Assembly (NCBI RefSeq): GCF_001425835.1
Contig: NZ_LMDP01000001.1
Location: forward strand, 621,476 to 685,475
Length of the DNA stretch: 64,000 nt
Reading direction: 5' to 3'
Source of the DNA: Afipia sp. Root123D2
GTDB lineage: Bacteria > Pseudomonadota > Alphaproteobacteria > Rhizobiales > Xanthobacteraceae
Part shown: positions 49,932-58,287 of the stretch, piece after piece
How the letters are laid out: each line of letters begins with the position of its first letter
Position numbering within the stretch: the first letter of the stretch is position 1
The notes under the pieces: model-generated
What the model was told of the DNA's origin: nothing
The model's database searches: none
The model's input: only the letters and a program-made list of their open reading frames with translations
Translations under genes and position numbers: made by a program

Positions 49932-51578
49932 ATGAATGCACCTGTCACCCCGCCCGTCGCCGTTCCACCCTACAAGCACACGCCGCTGTTCCCGCTCGGC
50001 CGCGACGAGACGCCCTACAAGAAGATTTCGTCCGCGGGCGTGCGGGTCGAGAAGGTGATGGGCCGCGACATGCTGGTGGTGTCGCGCGAGGCGCTCAAGG
50101 CGCTGTCGGAAGCCGCCTTCGTCGATATCAACCACTATCTGCGGCCGGGCCATCTGGCGCAGCTGCGCAAGATTCTCGACGACCCCGAGGCCAGCGACAA
50201 CGACAAGTTCGTCGCCTTCGACTTTTTGAAGAACGCCAACATCGCGGCCGGTGGCGTGCTGCCGATGTGCCAGGACACCGGCACCGCGATTATCATGGGC
50301 AAGAAGGGCTTCAACGTCATCACCGACGGCGAGGACGAGGGCGCGCTGGCCGAAGGCGCGCGCGACGCCTACCTCAAGCGCAATCTGCGCTATTCGCAGG
50401 TCGCGCCGCTGTCGATGTTCGAGGAAAAGAACACCCGCAACAACATGCCGGCGCAGTGCGAGATCTACGCCGAGGGCGATGACGCCTACAAGTTCATGTT
50501 CATGGCCAAGGGCGGCGGCTCGGCCAACAAGAGCTTCCTGTTTCAGGCGACGCCGTCGGTGCTGACCCGCGACCGGCTGCTGGCGTTCCTGAAAGAGAAG
50601 GTGCTGACGCTCGGCACGGCGGCATGCCCGCCCTATCACCTCGCCATCGTCATCGGCGGCACCTCCGCCGAACTGTGCATGAAAACGGTGAAGCTCGCCT
50701 CCGCGCGCTATCTCGACGCGCTGCCGACCAAGGGCAGCGAGGACGGCCATGCTTTCCGCGATCTCGAGATGGAGCAGGAAATCCTCAAGATGACGCAGTC
50801 GCTCGGCGTCGGCGCGCAGTTCGGCGGCAAGTATTTCTGCCACGACGTGCGCGTGATCCGGCTACCGCGCCACGGTGCGTCGCTGCCGATCGGTCTTGGC
50901 GTGTCATGCTCGGCCGATCGTCAGGTGCTCGGCAAGATCACGAAAGACGGCGTCTACCTCGAAGAACTCGAGCACAATCCCGCGCAGTACCTGCCGGCGC
51001 TCGAAGGCCAGCTTGGCGGCGAGGTGGTGAAGATCGATCTCAACCGGCCGATGAAGGAGATCCTTGCGACCCTGTCGCAATATCCGACCAAGACCCGGCT
51101 GTCGCTGACCGGCACCATGGTCGTGGCGCGCGACGCGGCGCATGCCAAGCTGCGCGAGCGGCTGGAAAAGGGCGAGCCGCTGCCGGATTACTTCAAGAAC
51201 CATCCGGTCTATTACGCCGGCCCGGCCAAGACGCCGGAAGGCTACGCGTCCGGCGCGTTCGGCCCGACCACGGCGGGGCGGATGGATTCGTTCGTCGACC
51301 AGTTCCAGGCGGCGGGCGGTTCGATGGTGATGGTGGCGAAGGGCAACCGCGCGGTCGCGGTGCGCGAGGCCTGCAAGAAGCACGGCGGCTTCTATCTCGG
51401 TTCGGTCGGCGGTTCGGCGGCGAACCTTGCCGAACACTGCATCAAGAAGGTCGAGGTGGTGGAATATCCCGAACTCGGCATGGAAGCGATCTGGCGCATC
51501 GAGGTCGAGGATTTCCCGGCCTTCATCATCATCGATGACAAGGGCAACGACTTCTTCAAGGAATTGAATCTGGGGTGA
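49932..51578 (+). CDS. Fumarate hydratase, class I (4Fe-4S)
   Basis: 548 residues. Interconverts fumarate and malate in the TCA cycle using an oxygen-sensitive [4Fe-4S] cluster. Cluster cysteines are visible: Cys113 ([10 protein letters not shown]), Cys232 (GTAACPPYH) and Cys326 (GVSCSADRQ). N-terminal alpha-domain and C-terminal beta-domain ([40 protein letters not shown]) are fused in one chain as in FumA/FumB. Start at ATG 49932; the in-frame extension upstream to 49767 is not credible. Single gene. Confidence 0.95.
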   Translation: MNAPVTPPVAVPPYKHTPLFPLGRDETPYKKISSAGVRVEKVMGRDMLVVSREALKALSEAAFVDINHYLRPGHLAQLRKILDDPEASDNDKFVAFDFLKNANIAAGGVLPMCQDTGTAIIMGKKGFNVITDGEDEGALAEGARDAYLKRNLRYSQVAPLSMFEEKNTRNNMPAQCEIYAEGDDAYKFMFMAKGGGSANKSFLFQATPSVLTRDRLLAFLKEKVLTLGTAACPPYHLAIVIGGTSAELCMKTVKLASARYLDALPTKGSEDGHAFRDLEMEQEILKMTQSLGVGAQFGGKYFCHDVRVIRLPRHGASLPIGLGVSCSADRQVLGKITKDGVYLEELEHNPAQYLPALEGQLGGEVVKIDLNRPMKEILATLSQYPTKTRLSLTGTMVVARDAAHAKLRERLEKGEPLPDYFKNHPVYYAGPAKTPEGYASGAFGPTTAGRMDSFVDQFQAAGGSMVMVAKGNRAVAVREACKKHGGFYLGSVGGSAANLAEHCIKKVEVVEYPELGMEAIWRIEVEDFPAFIIIDDKGNDFFKELNLG

Positions 51579-51596
51579 TGCTCGCTGGCGCGGCTT

Positions 51597-51638
51597 CCTC
51601 ATTCTGAGGAGCGCGCTGTTGCGCGCGTCTCGAAGTTC
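51597..51638. repeat. REP-like element after fumarase
   Basis: CCTCATTCTGAGG (stem CCTCA/TGAGG) followed by GCGCGC-TGTT-GCGCGC (51611-51626) and GTCTCGAAG. The layout TGAGGAGCGCGC...GCGCGTCTCGAAG is a frequent intergenic repeat in Bradyrhizobium-group genomes. It lies between the convergent fumarase and methyltransferase genes. Confidence 0.5.
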
Positions 51639-51681
51639 CGCCTGCGCGGCGACGACACACTCGATAAATCGTGCGCTCGTC

Positions 51682-52632
51682 TTACGGCTCCAGCGTCACC
51701 ACCTGCAGACCGTCGCCGCTTTCGACATGAACATAGCGCGGGGCGATCGGCCGGCCGCGTCCGCTGGCGACGGTCACGATGTCGTCGAGCGGCATCGCGC
51801 GCGCATCGGCCTCGGGGCGCGACAGGATCAGATCGGCGTGGAACAGGCCTTCGGATTCGAGGCCGGTGGAATCGACTCCGAGTTTTGCAAGCGTCGCGAG
51901 GCTGTTCTCGAACTCCTCGGCGTCGCGGAAACGGCGCTGGATGAAAGTCACGCCGGCGAGCCGTTCCGTCACAAGACCGCGCTGTGCGAAGGTCTTCGCC
52001 AGCTCATCGAACGGAAACATCCGCAGCACGAAGGAGATGACCCAGGGAGTCTTTTCCGTCGCGTCGAGAAGCTTGCCGAAGGTCTTCTCCGTCACATAAC
52101 CGATACAGCCGGTCGACATGATGACGTCGGCGGGGCGGACGATGCGCGCGTCATCCTTCGAGAGTGCGTTGTTCTCCAGATCCGCGACGACGCCTTGATC
52201 GAGAAGACCGGCATTCGTTGCATAGCGAATGGCCGGCGCCGATATATCGAGACCGATAAACCGGGCCAGGCCGACATCGGGCCACGATGAATAAAAATTG
52301 CGGTCGAGACGCATCAATTCTTCGGAGCAGACCGCCTTCATTTCGCGCCGCGCGTAGCGGTGACGCAAGCCGCCGAACGTCAATGGGAAGCGATGCACCG
52401 CGGCGTTGATGCCATAGGAGCAGCCGACATCGAGCACGACCGGTCTGGTGCCGGTGACGGAAGCCTTGGCGGATAGGATCTGACGTATGACAGGTTCGGC
52501 GACATCCGGAATCATGTAATCGAGATCGCCGAGAACGGAAAAATATGATCGCGGGTCTTCCTGAATATAAATGTCGTCGAAGATCGCTTTTGCCTGATTG
52601 ATCCGTGAAAATTCTGTCCCCAGCTCCAACAT
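51682..52632 (-). CDS. Class I SAM-dependent methyltransferase-like protein
   Basis: 316 residues from ATG 52632, preceded by AAGGAAAGAGGTGCTG. Rossmann-type SAM motif I is VVLDVGCSYGINAAVHRFPL; later ARFIGLDISAPAIRYATNAG fits motif II. An N-terminal extension of about 60 residues and a C-terminal region of about 80 residues lack known features. Substrate unknown. A 450-base gene-free and AT-richer region lies upstream. Confidence 0.65.
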   Translation of the reverse strand: MLELGTEFSRINQAKAIFDDIYIQEDPRSYFSVLGDLDYMIPDVAEPVIRQILSAKASVTGTRPVVLDVGCSYGINAAVHRFPLTFGGLRHRYARREMKAVCSEELMRLDRNFYSSWPDVGLARFIGLDISAPAIRYATNAGLLDQGVVADLENNALSKDDARIVRPADVIMSTGCIGYVTEKTFGKLLDATEKTPWVISFVLRMFPFDELAKTFAQRGLVTERLAGVTFIQRRFRDAEEFENSLATLAKLGVDSTGLESEGLFHADLILSRPEADARAMPLDDIVTVASGRGRPIAPRYVHVESGDGLQVVTLEP

Positions 52633-53081
52633 CAGCACCTCTTTCCTTATTGTTGTTTTCCTCGATTTGCGAACGCGCAAAAACTTCCGTCGTCACTCAC
52701 GTACCGTCGCTGTGGCGGAAGCAAATCGCTTATTACAGAAACGGGAGTGGAGATAAACCCTGCGATGCCTTCATGTGTCAGCGTGACATCGCGATGCACG
52801 ATGCGCATGAGCATCGAGAGTCTGACTTTTCACTATAAAGCAAGGACTTGCGCGATGCGTTGCGGTGCGATGCGCGGATGAAATCGGCGCGAAATTTTAT
52901 CGCGAATCCGCAATTGTGACGCGGAATATCGCGCATTTCAGCGCGCATGTTTCATGATCACGTCGTCAAGCGATTCAGATGTTGCAAATCATGGTCGCGA
53001 TAAAACGAAATCACCGGGACAAGCCCGGTGATGACGCGTCGGAAATGTCGAGATGTGCTCGCAGCGAAGCGCGCGCCGGAT
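52633..53081. other. Intergenic region with GCGATGC copies and a terminator
   Basis: 449 bases upstream of the methyltransferase. GCGATGC occurs at 52762, 52791, 52852 and 52867, and CGATGC/GCATCG form an inverted pair at 52799-52816. A terminator for the next gene is at 53001-53031. No open frame with coding character. Confidence 0.5.
53001..53031 (-). terminator. Terminator of the small gene at 53082-53378
   Basis: Perfect 8-bp stem TCACCGGG/CCCGGTGA (53011-53018 and 53024-53031), loop ACAAG; on the minus strand it is followed by TTTCGTTTTA. Confidence 0.7.
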
Positions 53082-53378
53082 TTACGCGCGCGATCCCGTG
53101 AACGGGAAACTGCCCATCGGGCCAATGCCCATTTCGCCCGACATGGAATCGCCCTCGACCTTGCCGGAGAACGCCAGCGTCAGCGGCATCGGGTCGGTAA
53201 TCTTGAGCTTCCAGGCGACATCATCGCCGGTCACGGTGCCATCGAAAATCTCGCCGGAATTGCCGTCGGCGGCTTGCGTGCCGGTCAGCGTGCCGCCATC
53301 GGCCTTGAGCGACAGGTCCGCGTCGCGGTCACCCATCGGCGTGGTCATGGTGATTTTCCAGTTTCCATCGATTGACAT
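53082..53378 (-). CDS. Small beta-domain protein, unknown function
   Basis: 98 residues from ATG 53378, preceded by GGGGAAG; the frame extends upstream to 53525 without support. Sequence: a beta-strand-rich domain with repeats of Gly-Asp turns (DGNWKITMTTPMGDRDADLS, GTLTGTQAADGNSGEIFDGT, LTLAFSGKVEGDSMSGEMGI). No signal peptide. Resembles small beta-barrel domains seen in several bacterial families but not matched to one. Confidence 0.6.
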   Translation of the reverse strand: MSIDGNWKITMTTPMGDRDADLSLKADGGTLTGTQAADGNSGEIFDGTVTGDDVAWKLKITDPMPLTLAFSGKVEGDSMSGEMGIGPMGSFPFTGSRA

Positions 53379-53561
53379 GTAGCTTCCCCTCGGTGCGGTC
53401 CGCGGCGACCGGAATTGGTTCTGATCGGGACGCGCTTCGACGATATAACTCATTTTGCCGGTGCCACGCCAATACATCGGCTGCGATTCCGTGTCGCGCG
53501 TCCCGCCGGAACCCTTCGGCGGCATCCGTGTTTGTCATCGTCGGGTCACACGGGAGCGCGC

Positions 53562-54164
53562 ATGGGCCAACTGACGCGGGAGGTGCCGCCGCAAGCGGTG
53601 CATTTGTGCATCGATATGCAGCAGATATTTTCCAGCGACGGACCATGGCCGACGCCGTGGATGGAGCGGGTGCTCCCCAATGTGGAAGAGCTGGTCCGCC
53701 GCGCGCCCGGCCAGACGATCTTCACGCGCTTCATGACGCCGCGACGCGCCTCCGACATGCCCGGAACGTGGGCGCGCTATTACGAGAAGTGGCACGAGAC
53801 AACGCGCGAAGAGGTCGATCCGCGTCTGCTCGATCTGATGCCGCAGCTTGAGCGGTTTGTGCCGCCGGCCGCGGTCATCGACAAGATGGTCTATTCGGCG
53901 TTCGCCGACGGCAAGCTGGTGGCTGAACTGCGACACCGCCGCTGCGACACGCTGATCATGAGCGGATCGGAGACCGACGTCTGCGTGCTGTCGTCGGCGC
54001 TTGCGGCCGTCGATCAGGGCTATCGGGTCATTCTCGTGTCCGATGCGATGTGCAGTTCGTCGGACGAAAGCCATGACGCGCTGCTGGACCTCTATCGGCG
54101 TCGCTTCGAAATCCAGATCGAGATCGCCGACACGGAAGCGGTCATCGCCCGCTGGCAGGTTTGA
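53562..54164 (+). CDS. Isochorismatase-family cysteine hydrolase
   Basis: 200 residues from ATG 53562. The catalytic triad is visible: Asp in HLCIDMQQIFSSD, Lys in AVIDKMVYSAF, and Cys in GSETDVCVLSSALAAVDQGY. Enzymes of this fold hydrolyse amides such as nicotinamide, carbamates, or vinyl ethers. Substrate not determinable. Cytoplasmic. Convergent with yciB 9 bases later. Confidence 0.85.
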   Translation: MGQLTREVPPQAVHLCIDMQQIFSSDGPWPTPWMERVLPNVEELVRRAPGQTIFTRFMTPRRASDMPGTWARYYEKWHETTREEVDPRLLDLMPQLERFVPPAAVIDKMVYSAFADGKLVAELRHRRCDTLIMSGSETDVCVLSSALAAVDQGYRVILVSDAMCSSSDESHDALLDLYRRRFEIQIEIADTEAVIARWQV

Positions 54165-54172
54165 ACGCCGCG

Positions 54173-54730
54173 TCAAGCCACAGCCGTCTGCGCGCGCAGC
54201 TTGCGGTGGACGAGGATGCGGATCACGGCATACTGAACGAGGAAGGCAACGATCTTGGCGCCGACCGCGACCACCGACACATAGATGGCCCACAGCTTGA
54301 TGTCACCGGTCATCGCCACCGCGATGGTGCCGGCGCCGAGAATGAACATCAGCGCCGCCCAAAGATAGCCCGCGACGGTGATGGCATGCGGAACATTGTC
54401 GATCACGATCTGCGGCATGTAGCGCAGCATCCAGCCGCGCTTGAGCATGATGAAGCCGATGGCGAAATGCGCGATGCTCGGCTTGATCAGCACGAAGCGC
54501 GGATCCCTGGTCAGCAGCGTCGCGCCGCCGAGCACGATCACCAGCGCAACGCTGGCGAGCGTCATGATTTCCAGCTTCTGGTTGCGGAGCCGCGCGACAA
54601 GGAATTGCGCGATGGCGCCGGCAATCGCGACGCCGGTGGCGACCAGCACGTCCCCGCTGACGGCATAGACAGCGAGGAACACGATGGTCGAGAAGAAGTC
54701 GCTGAAGAGCTGTTTGAGAGAGTGGCCCAT
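54173..54730 (-). CDS. YciB/IspZ-family inner-membrane protein
   Basis: 185 residues with five membrane helices. FSTIVFLAVYAVSGDVLVAT, GAIAQFLVARLRNQKLEIM, the central LVIVLGGATLLTRDPRFVLI KPS region and the C-terminal helix AKIVAFLVQYAVIRILVHRK are those of YciB (septation protein A/IspZ). Known family role: cell-envelope synthesis or division; details unknown. Third gene on this strand in a row of membrane proteins (55270, 54951, this). Confidence 0.78.
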   Translation of the reverse strand: MGHSLKQLFSDFFSTIVFLAVYAVSGDVLVATGVAIAGAIAQFLVARLRNQKLEIMTLASVALVIVLGGATLLTRDPRFVLIKPSIAHFAIGFIMLKRGWMLRYMPQIVIDNVPHAITVAGYLWAALMFILGAGTIAVAMTGDIKLWAIYVSVVAVGAKIVAFLVQYAVIRILVHRKLRAQTAVA

Positions 54731-54805
54731 GCGGCATTTCTGTCACGGGCGACGGCCTGCAGGCAACAGGACCGAACGGCTGACGCAGGCCTGTCCTGAG
54801 CGGAG

Positions 54806-54842
54806 CCGCCGGAGAGCGAGGGGCATCTCGGTCGTCCGGCGG
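54806..54842. repeat. 8-bp inverted repeat between YciB-like genes
   Basis: CCGCCGGA (54806-54813) and TCCGGCGG (54835-54842) in the 220-base gap before the yciB-like gene at 54173. Possible terminator-like or repeat element; no T run. Confidence 0.3.
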
Positions 54843-54950
54843 GTTCCTGATCGGCTCCGGTGGAAGATCCTTGGAGGCGGAGCTTGGCGATATGATTGAA
54901 CGCCCGGAAGGGCGGTCTGCCGGCGCTCGCCAGAACGCCGGCGAACGCGC

Positions 54951-55259
54951 TTAGATCGGCAGCAGCGGCATACGGCAGACGCAGTGCGGTCCTTCGCAGC
55001 TCACTTTGGCCGGTGACAGCTTCAGCGAATTGACATCCGTTCCGGCAAACGTCGCGCCGCCGAGTGCGAGAACGACAGCGAGGCTGACCCACACCAGCAC
55101 GCCGGCCTTTTTCTGCGCCGACCAGGTCAGGATGAGCTGCGCCATCGCCCCTGCGACTGCAAGGAGAGTGGCGATCAGGATATCGCCAAGCACCGCGAAG
55201 GCCGCGAAGAAGATGAGAACGGGCAGCAGGCCCGCAATGAGTTTAAGAAGCCAGGTCAT
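54951..55259 (-). CDS. Half-length YciB-like membrane protein
   Basis: 102 residues, three predicted helices. LPVLIFFAAFAVLGDILIAT and LLAVAGAMAQLILTW resemble the N-terminal half of YciB (compare the neighbour at 54173), and LALGGATFAGTD matches its GGATL segment. After this it ends in a Cys-containing tail (CEGPHCVCRMPLLPI) instead of the remaining helices. Start ATG 55259, ten bases after the upstream membrane gene. Either a truncated paralog or a small distinct protein. Confidence 0.6.
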   Translation of the reverse strand: MTWLLKLIAGLLPVLIFFAAFAVLGDILIATLLAVAGAMAQLILTWSAQKKAGVLVWVSLAVVLALGGATFAGTDVNSLKLSPAKVSCEGPHCVCRMPLLPI

Positions 55260-55269
55260 TTTTTGTCTT

Positions 55270-55875
55270 TCAGATTGCCGAAGCCGTTCGCGCCAGCGCG
55301 GGCAGGCGGGGCATTGCGTCGCGAGCAAGCCCGGCGGCCGCCGCGCGGCGGTGGTTCGGGTACCATTTGGTGAAGTAGACCGCGCCGTTACGGGCGGCGA
55401 AGGCGATGCCGGCGCAAGCCCACAGCGGGAAGCTCGGCAGATAGATCGCGATAACATCGACGGCCAGCATCAGGACGAAGGCCGAAGTCCACACCCATGT
55501 CAGGATGTAATTGACCCGCATGAAGCCCGGCAGCTTCATGATCTCGGGCTCGACCGTTTCGCGGGCGTATTGCAGGGTGAACGGAAACCGGACGGCCAGT
55601 GAACCCAGCGCCATGGCAAGAACGCCGCCATCGACCGCGAGGCGAATCGCGGTGCTGCTCCAGTCCGCGCCCACGATCGTCAGATAACCGCCGATCAGCG
55701 AAAACAGGACGAAGGCGCCCAGCGACAGCATTTTCACCGAACGGCCGTTGGCGAGATCCCAGATCATGGCAATCAGCGCCACCATGGCGCCGGCCGCCAG
55801 GCTCAGCTTGGCAGGCACCAGCATCAGCAGGGTCGCGAAAGTGGCGAAGGGTGCGATGATCATGAACAGCGTCAT
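55270..55875 (-). CDS. Integral membrane protein of unknown function
   Basis: 201 residues, about five or six hydrophobic helices from MTLFMIIAPFATFATLLMLV on, with the polar stretch TLQYARETVEPEIMKLPGFM and a Tyr-Pro-Asn-His near the C-terminus. No family recognised. First gene of the minus-strand membrane operon facing the TetR gene at 56002 across a gap with two operator palindromes, so it is probably TetR-controlled. Confidence 0.6.
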   Translation of the reverse strand: MTLFMIIAPFATFATLLMLVPAKLSLAAGAMVALIAMIWDLANGRSVKMLSLGAFVLFSLIGGYLTIVGADWSSTAIRLAVDGGVLAMALGSLAVRFPFTLQYARETVEPEIMKLPGFMRVNYILTWVWTSAFVLMLAVDVIAIYLPSFPLWACAGIAFAARNGAVYFTKWYPNHRRAAAAGLARDAMPRLPALARTASAI

Positions 55876-55909
55876 GGCGAATGGTCCGGCTGAGTGCTTT
55901 TTCAGAACG

Positions 55910-55928
55910 ATCTTTACGTCGTAAAGAT
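55910..55928. promoter_or_regulatory. TetR-type operator 1
   Basis: Perfect palindrome ATCTTTACG-T-CGTAAAGAT (9+1+9) in the divergent gap between the membrane operon and tetR. Confidence 0.8.
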
Positions 55929-55953
55929 GTATTTAGAGGTCGATCTTGTCACC

Positions 55954-55982
55954 GTCAAGTAAAATCTTGACAGTGTAAAAAA
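55954..55982. promoter_or_regulatory. TetR-type operator 2
   Basis: ATCTTGACAGTGTAAAA (55964-55980) repeats operator 1 with a few changes. It overlaps a separate perfect repeat GTCAAG-TAAAAT-CTTGAC (55954-55971). About 20-40 bases before the tetR start. Confidence 0.65.
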
Positions 55983-56001
55983 TTGAGGTCATATTGATGG
56001 C

Positions 56002-56754
56002 ATGGCGACAAAACCGCTTAAAACGGCCACAAAGTCCGGTTTCCGGCAGGGCGCAGCCCCCGCCGACCGGAAGACGCATGGCAAACCTGCGTCCAAGGCA
56101 CGTGTTGCGGCCGCGGCTGTGGCCGCGCCTGTCCGCCAGCAGCCTTATCATCACGGCGATTTGCATCAGGCGCTGCTCGCCACCGCCGAGCGGATTCTGG
56201 AACGTGACGGGATTCGCGGCCTGACCCTGCGCGCGGTGGCGCGCGAAGCCGGCGTCTCCCATGCCGCGCCGACCCATCATTTCGGCGATCTCGCGCGGTT
56301 GCTGAGCGAACTCGCCGCGATCGGGTTTCGCCGCTTCACCGAGGCGCTGGTGGAAGCGTCCGCCAACAAGCCGTTTCCTGAGGCGAGCAGGGCGCGGGCC
56401 AAGGCCTATATCGGCTTTGCGCAGGCGAGCCCGGCGATGTTCAAGCTGATGTTCCGGCGCGAACGCCTCGACATGGGCTGCCCGGTGCTGAACGAGGCGC
56501 AGAGCTGCGCCTTCGTCCTGATGGCAACCGCCGTCGGGGAGCGCCGCAACGAGCAGGTGGAAAAAGAGCATCTGACGCTGCCGCAGGCTGCCGACATCGC
56601 GCGGGTGTGGTCGCTGGTGCACGGCTTCGCCACGCTGGCGATCGACGGCCGCCTCAATGAAATCCTCCACGGCCTGCCGGACGGCACCACGATCGACATG
56701 CTGCTCGACGCCATGCTCGATGCCGTGCTGGCCGGACGCACATGTTCGTCCTGA
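56002..56754 (+). CDS. TetR-family transcriptional regulator with WHG-type C-terminal domain
   Basis: 250 residues. A basic, Ala/Lys-rich N-terminal arm of about 48 residues precedes the helix-turn-helix (ALLATAERILERDGIRGLTL; VAREAGVSHAAPTHHFGDLA). The C-terminal ligand-binding half (YIGFAQASPAMFKLMFRRER; VWSLVHGFATLAIDGRLNEI) fits the WHG/TetR_C_13-type domain. Divergent from the membrane operon, with two operator copies between, so it probably represses both itself and the operon. Ligand unknown. Confidence 0.85.
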   Translation: MATKPLKTATKSGFRQGAAPADRKTHGKPASKARVAAAAVAAPVRQQPYHHGDLHQALLATAERILERDGIRGLTLRAVAREAGVSHAAPTHHFGDLARLLSELAAIGFRRFTEALVEASANKPFPEASRARAKAYIGFAQASPAMFKLMFRRERLDMGCPVLNEAQSCAFVLMATAVGERRNEQVEKEHLTLPQAADIARVWSLVHGFATLAIDGRLNEILHGLPDGTTIDMLLDAMLDAVLAGRTCSS

Positions 56755-56840
56755 TTTTCCCCTGATCCGTCAGCCGCTTCCCTGATTCATGCCGAATTTT
56801 TCGCGGTATCGCTTGACGGGCGGGGTGTTCGGCGGTATTT

Positions 56841-56868
56841 AACCGATCAGTTATTTAACTGAATGGTT
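56841..56868. promoter_or_regulatory. ArsR operator overlapping the arsR start region
   Basis: Inverted repeat AACCGATCAGTTA (56841-56853) and TAACTGAATGGTT (56856-56868), 11 of 13 positions paired, ending five bases before the arsR ATG. Typical placement for autoregulation. Confidence 0.75.
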
Positions 56869-56872
56869 GAAT

Positions 56873-57271
56873 ATGGATCACCTCAGCAGCACCTTCGCAG
56901 CTCTCGCCGACCCCACGCGCCGCGCCATCCTCGCGCGCCTTGCGCTCGGCGAAACCTCGGTGAACGAAATCGCGAAACCCTTCGCGATGAGCCTTCCGGC
57001 GGTCTCGAAGCACCTGAAGGTGCTGGAAGGCGCGGGCCTCATCACCCGCGGGCGCGATGCGCAATGGCGGCCGTGCCGGCTCGAAGCCGGCCCGCTAAAG
57101 GACGCCGCGAGCTGGATCGAGAACTATCGCAAGTTCTGGGAGGCGAGCCTCGACCGCCTCGAGGAATACCTGCACCGGCTGCAATCGGATGAAGCCAAGC
57201 AGCCATCGAAAGCGAAACCCCGGAAGCCGAAGACGCCGAAATCCACGGAGACAAAAAATGACCGCAAGTAA
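56873..57271 (+). CDS. ArsR-family transcriptional regulator
   Basis: 132 residues from ATG 56873. The winged helix shows HLSSTFAALADPTRRAILAR, VNEIAKPFAMSLPAVSKHLK and VLEGAGLITRGRDAQWRPCR. This subfamily, lacking the metal-binding cysteine pair of ArsR/SmtB, commonly sits before SRPBCC genes. The C-terminal 25 residues are Lys/Pro-rich. Its stop overlaps the next gene by 14 bases, so translation is coupled. Confidence 0.9.
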   Translation: MDHLSSTFAALADPTRRAILARLALGETSVNEIAKPFAMSLPAVSKHLKVLEGAGLITRGRDAQWRPCRLEAGPLKDAASWIENYRKFWEASLDRLEEYLHRLQSDEAKQPSKAKPRKPKTPKSTETKNDRK

Positions 57272-57764
57272 CGCCGCGACCAAGGAGTTCACCATCAGCC
57301 GCACCTTCAACGCGCCGCGCGATGTGGTGTGGACAGCGTGGACCGATCGTGACGCGCTGGCGCAATGGTGGGGACCGAAAGGTTGCACCATCGATGTCAC
57401 CAGGCTCGAGGTGCGGCCCGGCGGCATGTTCCTCTATTCGATGGGTTTGCCGAACGGCGACAAATGGTGGGGCCGTTTCATTTATCGCGAGATCGTCAAG
57501 CCGGAGCGCATCGTGTTCGTCAATTCGTTCTCGGACGAGAGCGGCAACGTCACCCGCGCGCCGTTCAGCGACAAATGGCCGAAGGAAATCCTCAACGTGA
57601 TGACGCTGACCGAGGAGGGCGGCAAGACCACGCTGTCGCTGCGCGGCGGCCCGATCGACGTCAGCGATGAAGAACGCGCGATGTTCGAAGGCATGTTCGC
57701 GTCGATGCAGCAGGGCTTCGGCGGCACCTTCGATCAGCTCGACGCCTATCTGGCCAAAACCTGA
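57258..57764 (+). CDS. SRPBCC (START/AHSA1-like) domain protein
   Basis: 168 residues from ATG 57258, with GGAGACAAAAA upstream. FTISRTFNAPRDVVWTAWTD, LAQWWGPKGCTIDVTRLEVR and PGGMFLYSMGLPNGDKWWGR mark the helix-grip fold of the AHSA1 group; binds hydrophobic ligands in a cavity. Overlaps arsR by 14 bases. Function unknown. Confidence 0.85.
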   Translation: MTASNAATKEFTISRTFNAPRDVVWTAWTDRDALAQWWGPKGCTIDVTRLEVRPGGMFLYSMGLPNGDKWWGRFIYREIVKPERIVFVNSFSDESGNVTRAPFSDKWPKEILNVMTLTEEGGKTTLSLRGGPIDVSDEERAMFEGMFASMQQGFGGTFDQLDAYLAKT

Positions 57765-57798
57765 CACCACGCGCATCGGCATTCAACGGAGAGAAACA

Positions 57799-58194
57799 AT
57801 GCAAGCCCAGATGCAGGCGCCGGCGATTTCGACCGGCACGATTTCAGGCGGCGCGATCTGGACCGGCCGCATCCTCAGCGGCCTCGCCATCGTATTCCTG
57901 GTGTTCGATGGCGGCATCAAGCTCGTTCCGCTCGACATCGTCATCACGACATCGCAGCAGCTCGGGATCCCGACGGACCTCGCGCGCACGCTCGGCGTCC
58001 TGACGCTGGCCTGCACCGCTCTTTATGCTTTCCCGCGCACCTCGGTGCTCGGCGCGATCTACACCCATCTGCGCGTCGGCAGCCCGCTGTTCACGCATAC
58101 GCTGTTCGGCGTCTATCTCGCGCTGCTGATCTGGGGCGGTCTCTATTTGCGCGACGAGCGGGTGCGCGCGCTGATCCCGTTCCAGCGGACATAA
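57799..58194 (+). CDS. DoxX-like membrane protein
   Basis: 131 residues with four membrane helices (GRILSGLAIVFLVFDGGIKL; LGVLTLACTALYAFPRTSVL; THTLFGVYLALLIWGGLYLR). Length and the FDGGIKLVPLDIVI opening are typical of DoxX-like proteins accompanying ArsR/SRPBCC genes. Start ATG 57799 with GGAGAGAAACA upstream. Role unknown. Confidence 0.75.
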   Translation: MQAQMQAPAISTGTISGGAIWTGRILSGLAIVFLVFDGGIKLVPLDIVITTSQQLGIPTDLARTLGVLTLACTALYAFPRTSVLGAIYTHLRVGSPLFTHTLFGVYLALLIWGGLYLRDERVRALIPFQRT

Positions 58195-58287
58195 CAGCTT
58201 CGCAATTATTTTGTCTGATCGCGCCATTTCCATCGGAATTGTCGCCCGCAGCACATTCAAATCAACGATCAACCCAAGGAGACGATC

